Origin: Peribacillus sp. Bi96
GTDB taxonomy: Bacteria; Bacillota; Bacilli; Bacillales; DSM-1321
Length of the DNA: 64,000 bases
Reading direction: 5' to 3'
NCBI RefSeq assembly: GCF_918698115.1
Contig: NZ_CAKKLV010000014.1
Span: 1-64,000 of the forward strand
In this document: positions 1-9,390 of the stretch, piece after piece
Numbering within the stretch: the stretch's first letter is position 1
Layout of the letters: each line of letters opens with the position of its first letter
Program-made: the position numbers and the translations under genes
Notes under the pieces: generated by a model
Database searches by the model: none
What the model was told of the DNA's origin: nothing
What the model saw: only the letters and a program-made list of their open reading frames with translations

Positions 1-349
1 GAATGCCGAAGAATCCTGTTTGGCTTCCCAAAGCAACAACTAGGGCATCATAAGATAAAGTGGATCCATTGGAAAGTTTCACTTCTTTTTTATCAACTGA
101 GAAAGACTCCACTTTTGAAATGGCAAGATCGATATCTTTTCCTTTGAAAAGTTTTTCCAAAGGAATGGAAATGGCTTGCTCAGAAATGGAACCGCCTGCA
201 AGACGATGCAATTCGGTGATGATTTGGTGTGTTGGAAATTGATTCACCACTGTAACCTGCACTTCATCCTTATTGTAATATTCACGTACGGATAACGCAG
301 ATAGTAAACCAGCGTATCCTGCACCTAAGATGACGATTTGTTTTGACAT
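1..349 (-). CDS. yjlD: Type II NADH dehydrogenase (YjlD/Ndh-like), N-terminal part
   Basis: The first 116 codons of a flavoprotein run off the left edge of the window. The start ATG is at 349-347, and the protein opens with MSKQIVILGAGYAGLLSAL, a textbook FAD-binding GxGxxG beta-alpha-beta fold. A later ALGS stretch fits the second conserved block of the pyridine nucleotide-disulfide oxidoreductase family. Type II NADH dehydrogenases oxidise NADH at the membrane face and pass electrons to menaquinone without pumping protons. The upstream gene encodes a DUF1641 protein, as in the Bacillus subtilis yjlC-yjlD operon, which supports this assignment over other NAD(P)/FAD oxidoreductases. The C-terminal membrane-binding part lies outside the window. 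Confidence 0.85.
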   Translation of the reverse strand, partial: MSKQIVILGAGYAGLLSALSVREYYNKDEVQVTVVNQFPTHQIITELHRLAGGSISEQAISIPLEKLFKGKDIDLAISKVESFSVDKKEVKLSNGSTLSYDALVVALGSQTGFFGI

Positions 350-388
350 AGTTAATCCCCCGTCCTTACTGATTGAATGTTCATGAAT

Positions 389-826
389 TTATTTTTGGTT
401 TTTATGTTCTGAAGAGATTTCAAGGAAAGCTTGGGCGAAACGGAAAAGTTTTTGTGCTTGTGGGTCTTTCATCATTTTTAACAGACCAAATAGACCAATT
501 ACATCTTTATTCACTTCAGCACGATCTTTAGCTTCGACGGCAGTAGCCGCAAGCCCTTTCACTGAATCGACTACAGGTGTCGCGATTTCTGAAATCGCGC
601 TGACTGTATCATTTTTCAGTACATCATCAGTCGCTACCGATTGAGCAAAATCATAAGACTTTGTTAAAATATTCACTAACTCAGTCAGCTTTGGTAATTG
701 CTCAACTAAAGTGTTCAAGGATTCCTGTACCTCAGGCTTTAAAAGCTGATCAAGAATATCCAATTGTCCTTGGTTTGCAGAATTATTAAGTGTTTCATGT
801 TCAGGTTTTGAGACTACTTCTACCAT
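389..826 (-). CDS. yjlC: DUF1641 family protein (YjlC-like)
   Basis: This 145-residue acidic, helical protein has the DUF1641 arrangement: a central helix pair (LNTLVEQLPKLTELVNILT), then a glycine-bearing GLFGLLKMMKDPQ segment near the C-terminus. The reading frame extends to an ATG at 850, but AAAGGGG lies about 8 nt before the ATG at 826, so MVEVVSKPEH is the more likely N-terminus. The NADH dehydrogenase gene starts 39 nt downstream, so the two are probably co-transcribed. In B. subtilis the pair is under redox (Rex) control; I did not find a convincing Rex operator here. The molecular role of DUF1641 proteins is not known to me. Confidence 0.8.
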   Translation of the reverse strand: MVEVVSKPEHETLNNSANQGQLDILDQLLKPEVQESLNTLVEQLPKLTELVNILTKSYDFAQSVATDDVLKNDTVSAISEIATPVVDSVKGLAATAVEAKDRAEVNKDVIGLFGLLKMMKDPQAQKLFRFAQAFLEISSEHKNQK

Positions 827-1077
827 ATCTAATTCCCCTTTAAACTTCATTTATTTTGGTTTATATGTTTTCCGCCGATACTACTAATCATACGACTCTA
901 ATCTCTTAATTTCAAATATATTTTTAGTGATATGAATATAATTTTATAGTTATAAATATGAGTTAGTAGGTGAGCTTTGTGATTTATCTTAATATTTCAA
1001 AAAAACATTAAGATTATTCTGCATGTAATATCTTTAATAGAGAGTTACTTTCAGCTTTTACTTCTGGCATATATAGC

Positions 1078-1215
1078 AAACTGAAGACAAACTCGATGAT
1101 GATTGATAGTAAAACTTGAACGTTGTGTTGGACTCCAGGCACTCGCTTTCCGCCCGCGGCGCCTCCCTAGGACGCGTATTCCCGCAGGAGTCTCGCACAC
1201 CCGTTCCAAGCAACT
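1078..1215 (-). repeat. Dispersed GC-rich intergenic repeat, copy 1
   Basis: Read on the minus strand this contains CGAGACTCCTGCGGGAA, then GCGTCCTAGGGAGGCGC, GCGGAAAGCGAGTGCCTGGA, and ends near ATCGAGTTTGTCTTCAGT. The same blocks in the same order appear at 49370-49550, 57215-57321 and 59388-59525. It is far more GC-rich than its surroundings and contains no convincing reading frame. Confidence 0.75.
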
Positions 1216-1269
1216 TTGTTTTTGAAGTTTGATAGATCTCTTTTTGACTATAAACAGTTATAATTTCAC

Positions 1270-1590
1270 CTATTTGTTTGTTTTGCTATAATGTCCATAA
1301 TCTCCTGTATATGCCATGTCTTGCCCTTGTTCCAAGAATATTTCATCTGATTTAGGGTAAATAATATTATCGGAAATGGAGATGATGCCTTTGGTAGAAC
1401 GCAGAATGTTAAAGGTACGTGGAGAAATGATCGAAGTATCCTCCAGGTATTGTACGAAATATAGTAAATGGAATTGTACTGCTAAACTTCCTAATAGTTC
1501 TATAATAGCTTATTGTCGGGATAAGAATAAGCTCCGCGCTGAGACAGTTTCTATGAGTAGGCTATTAATCACTTATGATGACTATAAAAT
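1270..1590 (-). pseudogene. Unrecognised decayed gene, C-terminal part
   Basis: On the minus strand a frame stays open for about 79 codons down to a TAG at 1272-1270 and ends GDYGHYSKTNK. It contains a protein-like stretch (FVQYLEDTSIISPRTFNILR). Upstream in the same frame a TAA at 1512-1510 interrupts an equally protein-like segment (SLLIETVSARSLFLSRQ). No ribosome site or start fits. I read it as the tail of a broken gene whose family I do not recognise. Confidence 0.35.
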
Positions 1591-1605
1591 TGTTTGAAAG
1601 ATTAA

Positions 1606-1650
1606 TAAAAAAAGGCACACAAACCTGAAAATGGTTAGGTGCCTTTTTTA
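1606..1650. terminator. Bidirectional intrinsic terminator
   Basis: An inverted repeat (AAAAAAGGCAC and GTGCCTTTTTT) encloses about 20 nt. A-run and T-run on either side let it act in both directions. Confidence 0.7.
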
Positions 1651-1668
1651 TTGATTATTTCTGTAAGT

Positions 1669-1872
1669 TTAATTATTCACTTTCAAATGCGTTGTACGAT
1701 TATTAATTCGGATGAAACGCCCTTGTTTATTGTATTCAGGAAGATGTATCAATGTATCGCCAGTATAGAAATAAATATGCATAACAGGTATTTGAAGAAA
1801 GCGCATGCGATACAATGGCAATATGTCCATGCCCCCATTATGTCCTCTGCCTACAATTTTTCTGCAATCCAC
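1669..1872 (-). pseudogene. Unrecognised C-terminal gene fragment
   Basis: A minus-strand frame of about 67 codons, ending THLKVNN, has balanced protein-like composition (VMHIYFYTGDTLIHLPEYNK) and stops just before the terminator at 1606-1650. There is no ribosome site, and the opposite strand also has an open frame, so this may be a relic or chance. Between about 1885 and 2237 I see only AT-rich sequence. Confidence 0.25.
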
Positions 1873-2237
1873 ACATTCTTTTAATGAAGAGAAAATGTCT
1901 TTTTAGCAGCGCTAATTCCTTAATGAAAAAAGAATGAAACAGATTGTTCAAAAAAAATATCAGAAAATACTGAAATAAATAGTAAAATTATGTTAATATA
2001 TTTAAAAAAGTGTAATTTTTCTATTCCTAATGAATATTTTATGTTCTAAGGATCTGCATGGAGAAAATGTCGTTTTGAATACCAGAGTTGTAATCAGAAA
2101 GTGAAGTTCCAATAGGCTGAGAATAATCAGTAAATCCTTGGCCGGTTTATAAACCGCAATAACAAGTGAATAGGGTTATTATCTAGTGGTGATTTAGTTT
2201 AGTAGGTTGCTACAATAAATGAAATGGAGTTGGTAGA

Positions 2238-2693
2238 ATGGTGAATATTACTGGATACGGCAAAGCCACACAAGAAGCATTGAATGATTTTCAGGGATTT
2301 GTAGGTTTTGAAATTCCTGCAGATTATAAACAATTTCTCCTTAAGTATAATGGCGGCTCACCTGCAGTGCAAAACAGTAAGTTTTATGTAGATGCATTAG
2401 ACACCCTCGTTTGCTTAAATGTACTTTATGGATTAGATCTTGAGGAAAAAGAGTTGGATTTACAAAAATGGCATGAAGAATACAATGAACGCTTACATAA
2501 GAATTGTATTATCATAGGGAATGATACGTGTGCAGGTAAAATCTTGTTAATAAATAACGAAGAGGAAAAGGGAGTTTACTTCTGGGATCAAGGGTGGTAT
2601 TCGGATCCTTCAAACCAGGAAGAAAATATTTATAAAGTTGCAGCGAGTTTTAAATCATTCATTGAGGGACTGAAAATCCCGGATGAAATCTAA
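2238..2693 (+). CDS. SMI1/KNR4 (SUKH) family protein
   Basis: This 151-residue protein begins MVNITGYGKATQEALNDFQ and has the SUKH fold hallmarks: an IPADYKQFLLKYNGG motif near residues 28-42, and the later strand pair CIIIGNDTCAGKILLI then GVYFWDQGW. Members act as immunity proteins that neutralise polymorphic or contact-dependent toxins, or as general binding proteins. No toxin gene is adjacent, so this is an orphan copy and its partner is unknown. GAGTTGG gives a weak ribosome site before the ATG, and a hairpin terminator follows 14 nt after the stop, so it is transcribed alone. Confidence 0.8.
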   Translation: MVNITGYGKATQEALNDFQGFVGFEIPADYKQFLLKYNGGSPAVQNSKFYVDALDTLVCLNVLYGLDLEEKELDLQKWHEEYNERLHKNCIIIGNDTCAGKILLINNEEEKGVYFWDQGWYSDPSNQEENIYKVAASFKSFIEGLKIPDEI

Positions 2694-2707
2694 TTTAATG
2701 TGAATCT

Positions 2708-2740
2708 CCTTGATTGGTTCCTGCCATTCAAGGTTTTTTA
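2708..2740 (+). terminator. Intrinsic terminator of the SMI1/KNR4 gene
   Basis: CCTTGA and TCAAGG enclose 14 nt and are followed by TTTTTTA. Confidence 0.6.
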
Positions 2741-2820
2741 TTTATGTATTTATTAGCAATAAATGGGGTGTTATTGCATGTGCAAAAGGGGACCGCGTCA
2801 TTTTATAGAGGAGGAAAAGA

Positions 2821-3527
2821 TGTATAAAATCTTATTGGTTGAAGACGATGTAAAAATAGCTGGAATCTTGGTCAATTATTTAAAAAGGTATGGGTATGAG
2901 GTTTTTGAAGTTAAGCAAATGGAAAAAGTCTTTGCAGAGTTCCAAGAGATAAGGCCGGATTTGGTTTTATTGGATATCAATCTACCCTATTATGATGGTT
3001 TCCATTGGTGCCGACTGATGAGGACGGTTTCAAAGGTTCCCATCATTTTTATTTCTGCAAGGACAGATGAAATGAACCAGGTCATGGCCATTGAATATGG
3101 GGGTGATGATTATATAACGAAACCGTTTCATTTGGAAGTCGTACTTGCAAAAATAAAGAGTGCCCTTCGCAGGGTTTATGGCGAATATGCCGAAACATCC
3201 TCATTCCATCATCATGTAAAGGAAATGGATGGATTAACACTATATTTGGAGAAAGCGATGATTGAATATCAACACAAACAGGTACTGTTATCCCAAAATG
3301 AGTTGAAATTATTGAATTGTTTACTAAAACAGTATGACACCATTGTCTCGCGGGAAGATTTACTTGAAGCGCTATGGAATGATGACTCATTTGTTGATGA
3401 TAACACTTTGACTGTCAATGTCACTAGAGTACGGAGGAAACTAGAGGATATTGGAATCAAGTCCGCCATAACAACAAGCAGGGGAAAAGGATATCGGCTT
3501 AAAATCATGCAAGGTGAAGAAAAGTGA
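2821..3527 (+). CDS. bceR: Response regulator, BceR type (OmpR family)
   Basis: This 235-residue two-domain regulator has the receiver domain at about 1-120, with acidic pocket E8-D9-D10, phosphoacceptor D52 in LLDINLPYYDG, and a conserved DDYITKPF lysine. A winged-helix DNA-binding domain follows at about 130-232 (LSQNELKLLNCLL, VTRVRRKLED). The frame opens earlier, but GAGGAGG ahead of the ATG at 2821 and the family start MYKILLVEDD fix the start. The histidine kinase overlaps its stop by 4 nt (ATGA-type coupling). With the kinase and ABC genes it forms a Bce module, which senses peptide antibiotics such as bacitracin through the transporter and induces its own transporter. Confidence 0.88.
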
Positions 3528-4585
3528 AGTTCAAATCCTACATAAAAGACCGTCTCTATTTTATATTTTATACTGTTCTATTAGGAAGTTTGCTCATCAT
3601 TACTTATGCGTTCTCCGTTCTGGAAGCGGGGAATCACATATCGATTTCTAATATTATCTATCTATTTACCCTTGCAATGTTTATGATGTTACTATTTTTA
3701 GCGATTGATTACATAAGGCATTATCGTTTTCTTAATCAGTTAGGAAGGATGAAGCAAGAAGCAGCCTTGACGTTTGAATATGCCGAAGCCTTTATGAATC
3801 CCATGACAAATGAACATAAGTTGTGGATTGAGCTTTTTCAACAAATGAATCGGGCTACAATCGAGCAATTACAAGAACAAATCAAACAGAAGGAACAATA
3901 TGAGCTGTTGATTCACCAATGGGTTCATCAAATGAAGACACCTGTTTCGGTCATTTCTTTACTGATTCAAGAAGGAAAAAGGACATTTTCTGATGAAGCG
4001 ATGAAAGATTATCTTAAAGAGATTGAAGATGAAAATGATCGTTTTCGCAGAGGGTTGGAAATTATATTACACGGTGCAAGGCTGCAGCGTTTTTCGGAGG
4101 ATGTAAAATCGGAGCGGATTGACTTAATTAATTTAGTCAAGCAAGTGATCAACGAGGAAAAGAAACAGTTCATTCAACGTTTCATTTATCCCAAGCTTGA
4201 AACAGAGCATGAAAATGTTTATGTGCATTCGGATCGTAAGTGGCTCCACTTTGCGATTAGCCAGGTTGCTTATAATGCACTGAAGTATTCAAGGCAGGGA
4301 GCGCATGACAGCATTACGTTTCGCATCGTTGAAAAAGAGTCTGAGATTTATCTTAGTATCATGGATCAGGGCATTGGAATTGTCCCGCATGATATAAAAA
4401 GAGTGTTTGATCCATTTTTTACAGGAGAGAACGGACGAACCCAACAAGAGTCAACTGGTATGGGGCTTTATTTAGTGAAGGAGATCGTTAACAAATTTGG
4501 ACATGAAGTTACCATTCAATCGACTGTATCCGTAGGGACCACAGTGGAATTTCTTTTTAAAACAAATACCTTACATGAAAGGTGA
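3524..4585 (+). CDS. bceS: Intramembrane-sensing histidine kinase, BceS type
   Basis: This 353-residue kinase carries two closely spaced N-terminal membrane helices (about residues 12-34 and 40-62) with almost no extracytoplasmic loop, the defining trait of BceS kinases that receive their signal from the ABC transporter. The H-box is WVHQMKTPVSVI (around residue 133), the N-box VAYNALKYS (around 250), and the G-boxes are DQGIGI and STGMGLYLVKEI. The start overlaps the regulator stop. About 100 nt separate it from the ATPase gene, where a motif resembling a BceR site lies. Confidence 0.88.
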   Translation: MKFKSYIKDRLYFIFYTVLLGSLLIITYAFSVLEAGNHISISNIIYLFTLAMFMMLLFLAIDYIRHYRFLNQLGRMKQEAALTFEYAEAFMNPMTNEHKLWIELFQQMNRATIEQLQEQIKQKEQYELLIHQWVHQMKTPVSVISLLIQEGKRTFSDEAMKDYLKEIEDENDRFRRGLEIILHGARLQRFSEDVKSERIDLINLVKQVINEEKKQFIQRFIYPKLETEHENVYVHSDRKWLHFAISQVAYNALKYSRQGAHDSITFRIVEKESEIYLSIMDQGIGIVPHDIKRVFDPFFTGENGRTQQESTGMGLYLVKEIVNKFGHEVTIQSTVSVGTTVEFLFKTNTLHER

Positions 4586-4597
4586 CAGAATTGTAAG
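4582..4597 (+). promoter_or_regulatory. Possible BceR-type operator upstream of bceAB
   Basis: GTGACAGAATTGTAAG sits at the end of the kinase gene, about 55 nt upstream of a TATACT that could be the -10 of the transporter promoter (4651-4656), which has no recognisable -35. That arrangement suits an activator-dependent promoter. The resemblance to known Bce/Psd operators is from memory. Confidence 0.35.
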
Positions 4598-4683
4598 GCT
4601 GTTTTGCCATTATGTAATAAACTTCGATGGGGGCCTCCGGCGTTATTTTTTATACTTACAATAAGAAAGGGAGGTATTCTAGT

Positions 4684-5460
4684 ATGTCGATTTTAAAAGC
4701 AGAGCAATTATCCAAAACTTATTTTCAAAAGCAGGGGAATTTATTTCATAAAGCATTAGATAATTTCTCCATGAATGTTCAAAAAGGGGAGTTTGTCGGG
4801 GTGATGGGTCCTTCAGGAAGCGGGAAAACCACTTTGCTTAACTTAATGGCCACGATTGATAGGCCGACAACAGGGACAGTGACTCTAAATGATCAAAATC
4901 CTAATGAATTAAACAATCATGATCTGTCTTTGTTTCGAAGGAGGGAGATTGGATTTGTTTTTCAAGACTTTAATCTCCTTGATACACTTACCGTTCGCGA
5001 AAATATCCTTCTTCCTTTAGCTTTAGACCATTATAAACAGCATGAAATGGAAGATAGGGTAAATCAGTTGGCACACTTACTTGGTATAGAAGGGATTTTA
5101 GAAAAACGGACTTTTGAAATTTCCGGAGGTCAGCAGCAGCGAACATCTTGTGCAAGAGCGATGATTCATGAACCATCCATTATTCTGGCTGATGAACCGA
5201 CAGGTAATTTGGATTCCAAATCCGCCAAGCAGGTAATGGATAGCTTCACGACGCTTCAGGAGAAAAAGGGGGCATCCATCCTCATGGTCACCCATGATCC
5301 AACTGCCGCCAGTTTTTGTGACAGGATACTATTCATTAAGGACGGAAAGTTTTTTTCAGAGGTTCACAATGGTGGGGAAAGACAGTCCTTCCATCGTCGA
5401 ATTTTAGATACGTTGAGCGTTTTGGGGGGAGTCTACCATGAACATTCGACTTCTCGCTAA
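4684..5460 (+). CDS. bceA: Bacitracin-type ABC transporter ATPase (BceA)
   Basis: This 258-residue ATPase has Walker A GPSGSGKTT (about 42-50), Q-loop FVFQDFNLLD, signature ISGGQQQR (around 145), Walker B ILADEPTGNLD (around 165) and the H-loop histidine in MVTHDP. AAAGGGAGG lies upstream of the ATG at 4684 (MSILKAEQLSKTY); an earlier in-frame start at 4627 lacks a ribosome site. The C-terminus has the BceA-type extension after LFIKDGKFF, and its last 23 nt overlap the permease start. It powers removal of peptide antibiotics from their lipid-cycle targets and is part of the sensing complex. Confidence 0.9.
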   Translation: MSILKAEQLSKTYFQKQGNLFHKALDNFSMNVQKGEFVGVMGPSGSGKTTLLNLMATIDRPTTGTVTLNDQNPNELNNHDLSLFRRREIGFVFQDFNLLDTLTVRENILLPLALDHYKQHEMEDRVNQLAHLLGIEGILEKRTFEISGGQQQRTSCARAMIHEPSIILADEPTGNLDSKSAKQVMDSFTTLQEKKGASILMVTHDPTAASFCDRILFIKDGKFFSEVHNGGERQSFHRRILDTLSVLGGVYHEHSTSR

Positions 5461-7378
5461 GCGTAATATCCAAGGAAATACCCAACGTTATCTTGCTTAT
5501 TTTTTCAGTATGGTCCTTTCTGTTTCAATCTTTTATATATATGCATCCTTTATCTTTCATCCAGATGTGGTCACAACGAATATCCCTGGAGGGCAGCTTG
5601 TTCGCAGGGGGCTTATAGCAGCTGAAATTGTCATCATCGTTTTCTCTGTTTTCTTTATCGCTTATTCTAATGCTGCATTCTTACAGCCGCGTAAAAAAGA
5701 GTTTGGATTGCTCACAATATTCGGGATGTCCCAAGCCCAACTTAGAAAACTGATTTACTGGGAGCAAACGATGGTATCCCTCCTATCGATCATGATCGGG
5801 GTTGGATTGGGGTTATTGTTTTCAAAGTTATTCTTAATGGTAGTTTCTTGGTTATTAGAGGTGGAGACACCATTATCATTTGTATTTGTTCCTAAAGCTT
5901 TTGTTTATACGATTGTTGGTTTCATTTTATTGTTTCAGGTACTATCGCTTCTTTCATTGTTTCAAATCGGAAATGCAAAGGTAGTCGATTTGTTAAAAGA
6001 TAAACAAAAACCAAAAAAGTCACCGATTGTATCAAAGTGGTTAATTGCACTATCAGTAGTATGCTTGGGCATTTCTTATTATTTGGCGGTTACGATGAAA
6101 ATGAACAATGCATATATTCGGGTATTGCCCATTTTGGTTTTCATCCTGATCGGCACTTATTTTTTATTCAGCCAAAGTATTGTCGCTCTTTGCAGGAGGC
6201 TTCATCTGAAGAAGAAGAGCTTATATAATGGAACAAATTTAATTACTCAAACAAACTTAATATTTAATATCAAGGATTATTCCAGGTTATTCTTTTTAAC
6301 CTCGATCATTACTGCTGTCATTTTGACAGCTGGAGGAACACTTTTCATGTTCACAGCAGATCTCAAGAAGCAAGGGGTGGATAACATCCCGCAATCAATT
6401 GGCTGGGTTGAAAATGATGCTTCTGTTTATTCCGTCATTGAACCATCTATGGTGGAGAGATCCTTAAAAGAAGATGGATTCAAGATCCTTTACAAAGTCA
6501 ATATGACAGGCGTGCCCATTACACATATGATTCCCAATATGAAAACGGGAGAACCTATTGAAGATAGGTCATTATTAATCTCGGAAAGTGATTTTAACAA
6601 AGTAGCGGCATTGAGAAAGCTAGATCCAATCAAGTTATCGGGAAAAGAAGCGGTATATATTTTTCCTTATGAAGGAATGGATTATCAATTCATACAAAAG
6701 GGGGAAGAAAAGGAACTTCACCATGGCAAACAAATCGTACGAGTAACGATGGCGGATCAGCTAAATCAAACGATAATCGCTCCCATCAAATCAGCTACCA
6801 CCCTAATGGTGGTTGATGATCGATTATATAATGAAATCACGGCTGATGTGCCACTGAAAGAAATGATAAGAGCCCGCGGGTACGAAGTGAAAGATTGGGA
6901 AAAGGCAATAGAAACATCTAGGAAAATCGAAAAAATGTCGAACAATCCTGACCACAATCAATTGCAAACAAGAGCGCCTATTTATCAAAAGATGAAACAG
7001 GGAAGCATGTTGATCCTATTTATCGGCTTGTTTGTCAGTTTATTATTCTTTATAGTCCAAGGCAGCATGATGTATCTGCGTGTGTTTACGAACTTAGAAG
7101 ATAAAAGAATTCAAATACATGCACTTCATCGATTGGGCCTAACAAAAAAAGAAATTCGGCAAATCTTAAGTGCGGAAATACGCATCCTCTTTTTTGCGCC
7201 TTTTGTGATAGGGATGATTCATGCAATATTTGCCTACATGGCATTAAGCAATTTATTGGGCTCCAATTTGTTTGGCTATTCGGCTATAGTCATCGCTACG
7301 TATTTTCTTCTTCAACTACTATATTATCAAGTAACGAAAAGAATGTATGAGCGGGCTGTCTTTAATACGATGAACTAA
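5438..7378 (+). CDS. bceB: Bacitracin-type ABC transporter permease (BceB)
   Basis: The 646-residue length and topology fit BceB. An N-terminal helix is followed by FtsX-type helices (around 65-90, 105-135, 150-180, 200-255 and 285-310), a large extracellular domain (about 315-520) between helices 7 and 8, then three C-terminal helices ending near residue 635. The extracellular domain is where BceB proteins recognise their antimicrobial peptide-target complexes. The gene starts inside the ATPase gene, indicating translational coupling, and a strong terminator follows. The peptide specificity cannot be told from sequence. Confidence 0.9.
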   Translation: MNIRLLAKRNIQGNTQRYLAYFFSMVLSVSIFYIYASFIFHPDVVTTNIPGGQLVRRGLIAAEIVIIVFSVFFIAYSNAAFLQPRKKEFGLLTIFGMSQAQLRKLIYWEQTMVSLLSIMIGVGLGLLFSKLFLMVVSWLLEVETPLSFVFVPKAFVYTIVGFILLFQVLSLLSLFQIGNAKVVDLLKDKQKPKKSPIVSKWLIALSVVCLGISYYLAVTMKMNNAYIRVLPILVFILIGTYFLFSQSIVALCRRLHLKKKSLYNGTNLITQTNLIFNIKDYSRLFFLTSIITAVILTAGGTLFMFTADLKKQGVDNIPQSIGWVENDASVYSVIEPSMVERSLKEDGFKILYKVNMTGVPITHMIPNMKTGEPIEDRSLLISESDFNKVAALRKLDPIKLSGKEAVYIFPYEGMDYQFIQKGEEKELHHGKQIVRVTMADQLNQTIIAPIKSATTLMVVDDRLYNEITADVPLKEMIRARGYEVKDWEKAIETSRKIEKMSNNPDHNQLQTRAPIYQKMKQGSMLILFIGLFVSLLFFIVQGSMMYLRVFTNLEDKRIQIHALHRLGLTKKEIRQILSAEIRILFFAPFVIGMIHAIFAYMALSNLLGSNLFGYSAIVIATYFLLQLLYYQVTKRMYERAVFNTMN

Positions 7379-7390
7379 AAGCTATGATTA

Positions 7391-7428
7391 AATGGAATCG
7401 GGGGATATTGCTCCGATTCCATTTTCTA
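7391..7428 (+). terminator. Terminator of the bce operon
   Basis: AATGGAATCGG pairs with CCGATTCCATT over an 11-nt loop, followed by a T-rich tract. Confidence 0.85.
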
Positions 7429-7430
7429 TT

Positions 7431-7965
7431 TCAAGGAAATCAGCTCATTTAAACTTGAGGAAAAAACTTAGGCCATTTCATTGACGGTTCCAGGAATAGT
7501 GAATTAGTCAATACGTACTATTGTAAGAGGATTCACCCGTTATTTATGTTGGACCGGATGCTATCACAATTAAAATAAATGAATTTTGGCCTGATTAGAC
7601 AGTTAACACTTAAAAAACTTGTAATATTTTCATATAAAGGGTAAAATTATTTGTTTCAAGAAACACTAATGAAACAAAGGACCCTTTCTTTTTCCATTTT
7701 CATTTATATTAAAATAATACATATATGGAAATAAAGTACCGTGTTGGAAATCATTGTTCGATGATATTAGTATACATGATAAATTTAAAGTTATAAGGTA
7801 AAAAAATAACTGGGTAATCTGTTAATTACTTGATTAATCGTAGTCTTATATGCCTGTAATTATAAATAATAATTGATTTTTCTCTATTTCTTTGCTCCTT
7901 TATATAGTAAACTCACAATAGGTTCGTTAACTTTTAGCTGCTAGAGATGAGGTAAGTTTAATCCT
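7431..7965. other. Intergenic region without a gene
   Basis: AT-rich sequence with stops in all frames. It presumably holds the promoter of the following kinase, but I see no -35/-10 pair I would defend. Confidence 0.4.
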
Positions 7966-9288
7966 ATGAAAAATAAAAAGTTAAGGGCATTTCTTTATTT
8001 GACCATTCTTTTATTAATTGTTTTCATTCTCCTAAATATGTTTTCTACTTATTTAAGTATTAAAAATTCTGTTCAAAAATCCGTTGCCAATCAAAACTTG
8101 GTAGCTGCTAGGTCCATTGCCGACTCAATGGATATAGAGGCCTATCAACGATTTCTTAATAACCAAGTAAAGAGCCGGGAATATGAGGATATTAAAGCTT
8201 ACTTAGAGGATGCCCGTGAAAAAATCGGAGCTTTGTATGTTTATACCATTAAGGTAGATAATCCGGTAGTATCAAAGGCCATGATTACTGGCTTTTCTAA
8301 AGATCATAAAGGGGATTTTCCTATTGGTGGGGTATGTACTGTACCAGCCAAGCAGGTGAAACAGGCCTATGAAGGCAAAAGCTTTATTACTGGGATTCTA
8401 GAGGATCCGGAATATGGGGATTATTTGACTGTCGGAGTGCCAATGAAAGATCAAGGTGGTAAGATTATTGGTTTTTTAGGTATTGATGTTAGTGCTGAGG
8501 ATATCAATTCCATTAATGAAAAAGTATTGAAAAGCAGTATTGCCATCCTGGTTTATAACGGGGGATTTGTTATTATGCTGCTGGTAACCTTTTTTGTCAT
8601 TCAAAAATGGTATCAAAAAGAACTGACACGTGAAGTGGGGGATACGGAGGATACATATCAATCGGAATTTCAATCGCTTATTGCTTCGGTCCATTCGTTA
8701 AGGCATGACTTTTCCAATCATATTCAGGTGATACACGGCCTTCTTAAATTAGAAGAGAACGCTAAAGCACTCGATTATTTAACCGGGCTCTCAAAAGAAG
8801 TGCATTCGATTGCATCGATGAAGTTGGATGTAATCCATCCAGGCCTATCTGTCCTGTTAGAGACTAAAAGGCTCTCCGCGCAGAATTATAACATCGATAT
8901 TGAGCTTGATATTTCATCTAACTCGTTCAACAGGGTCAAAACAATCGATTTGATAAAATTGTTATCAAATGTCATAGATAATGCCATTGAGGCAACGATT
9001 GAATTGCCAGAGCAAGAACGCCGAATGAAAATTGCCTGTATAGCGGATGAGGAAAAGTATACGTTTATGGTCACGAACACCGGTCAAATGATTTCCGCCT
9101 TAGACCAGGAGAATATATTCGCTAGCGGATTTTCAACCAAAAAGGCACAAAAGGGCAAGGTTCGCGGGCAAGGCTTGTTTATCGTTAAAGACTTAGTGGA
9201 CAGGTATGATGGAGAGATTCGAGTACAGTCTAATGAGAAGCAGACTTCCATTACGATGATTATACCTGTAAATGGAAAAATGGGCTGA
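7966..9288 (+). CDS. Orphan Spo0B-type (GHKL) sensor histidine kinase
   Basis: The 440-residue protein has a membrane helix at about 8-30, an extracytoplasmic sensory segment to about 185, a second helix at about 187-210, then a Spo0B-like dimerisation helix pair with the phospho-acceptor in SLRHDFSNHIQVIHGL (around 243-258). The ATPase domain follows, with an N-box (LSNVIDNAIEAT, around 333) and a G-box (GQGLFIVKDLVDRY, around 402). This is the CitA/DcuS/NatK-like class that senses small ligands. No response regulator is next to it, and the gene is bounded by terminators on both sides, so its partner must lie elsewhere. Confidence 0.75.
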   Translation: MKNKKLRAFLYLTILLLIVFILLNMFSTYLSIKNSVQKSVANQNLVAARSIADSMDIEAYQRFLNNQVKSREYEDIKAYLEDAREKIGALYVYTIKVDNPVVSKAMITGFSKDHKGDFPIGGVCTVPAKQVKQAYEGKSFITGILEDPEYGDYLTVGVPMKDQGGKIIGFLGIDVSAEDINSINEKVLKSSIAILVYNGGFVIMLLVTFFVIQKWYQKELTREVGDTEDTYQSEFQSLIASVHSLRHDFSNHIQVIHGLLKLEENAKALDYLTGLSKEVHSIASMKLDVIHPGLSVLLETKRLSAQNYNIDIELDISSNSFNRVKTIDLIKLLSNVIDNAIEATIELPEQERRMKIACIADEEKYTFMVTNTGQMISALDQENIFASGFSTKKAQKGKVRGQGLFIVKDLVDRYDGEIRVQSNEKQTSITMIIPVNGKMG

Positions 9289-9343
9289 TTCATTTTCAAA
9301 GGGAAGCACAATAAAAAGTCCATAAAAAGGGTGCTGAAAACCT

Positions 9344-9390
9344 AAAAGGAATGATTCCTAATAATATAGAAGGAATCATTCCTTTTTTTT
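9344..9390 (+). terminator. Terminator of the sensor kinase gene
   Basis: AAAAGGAATGATTCCT pairs perfectly with AGGAATCATTCCTTTT, followed by a run of Ts. Confidence 0.9.

Noticed and set aside
960..1010. Rex operator upstream of yjlC
   Set aside because: TTTGTGA is present but the matching half-site is at the wrong distance and is poor.
1376..1597. Open frame on the plus strand (73 codons)
   Set aside because: No ribosome site. The opposite strand in the same place has a more protein-like, though broken, frame.
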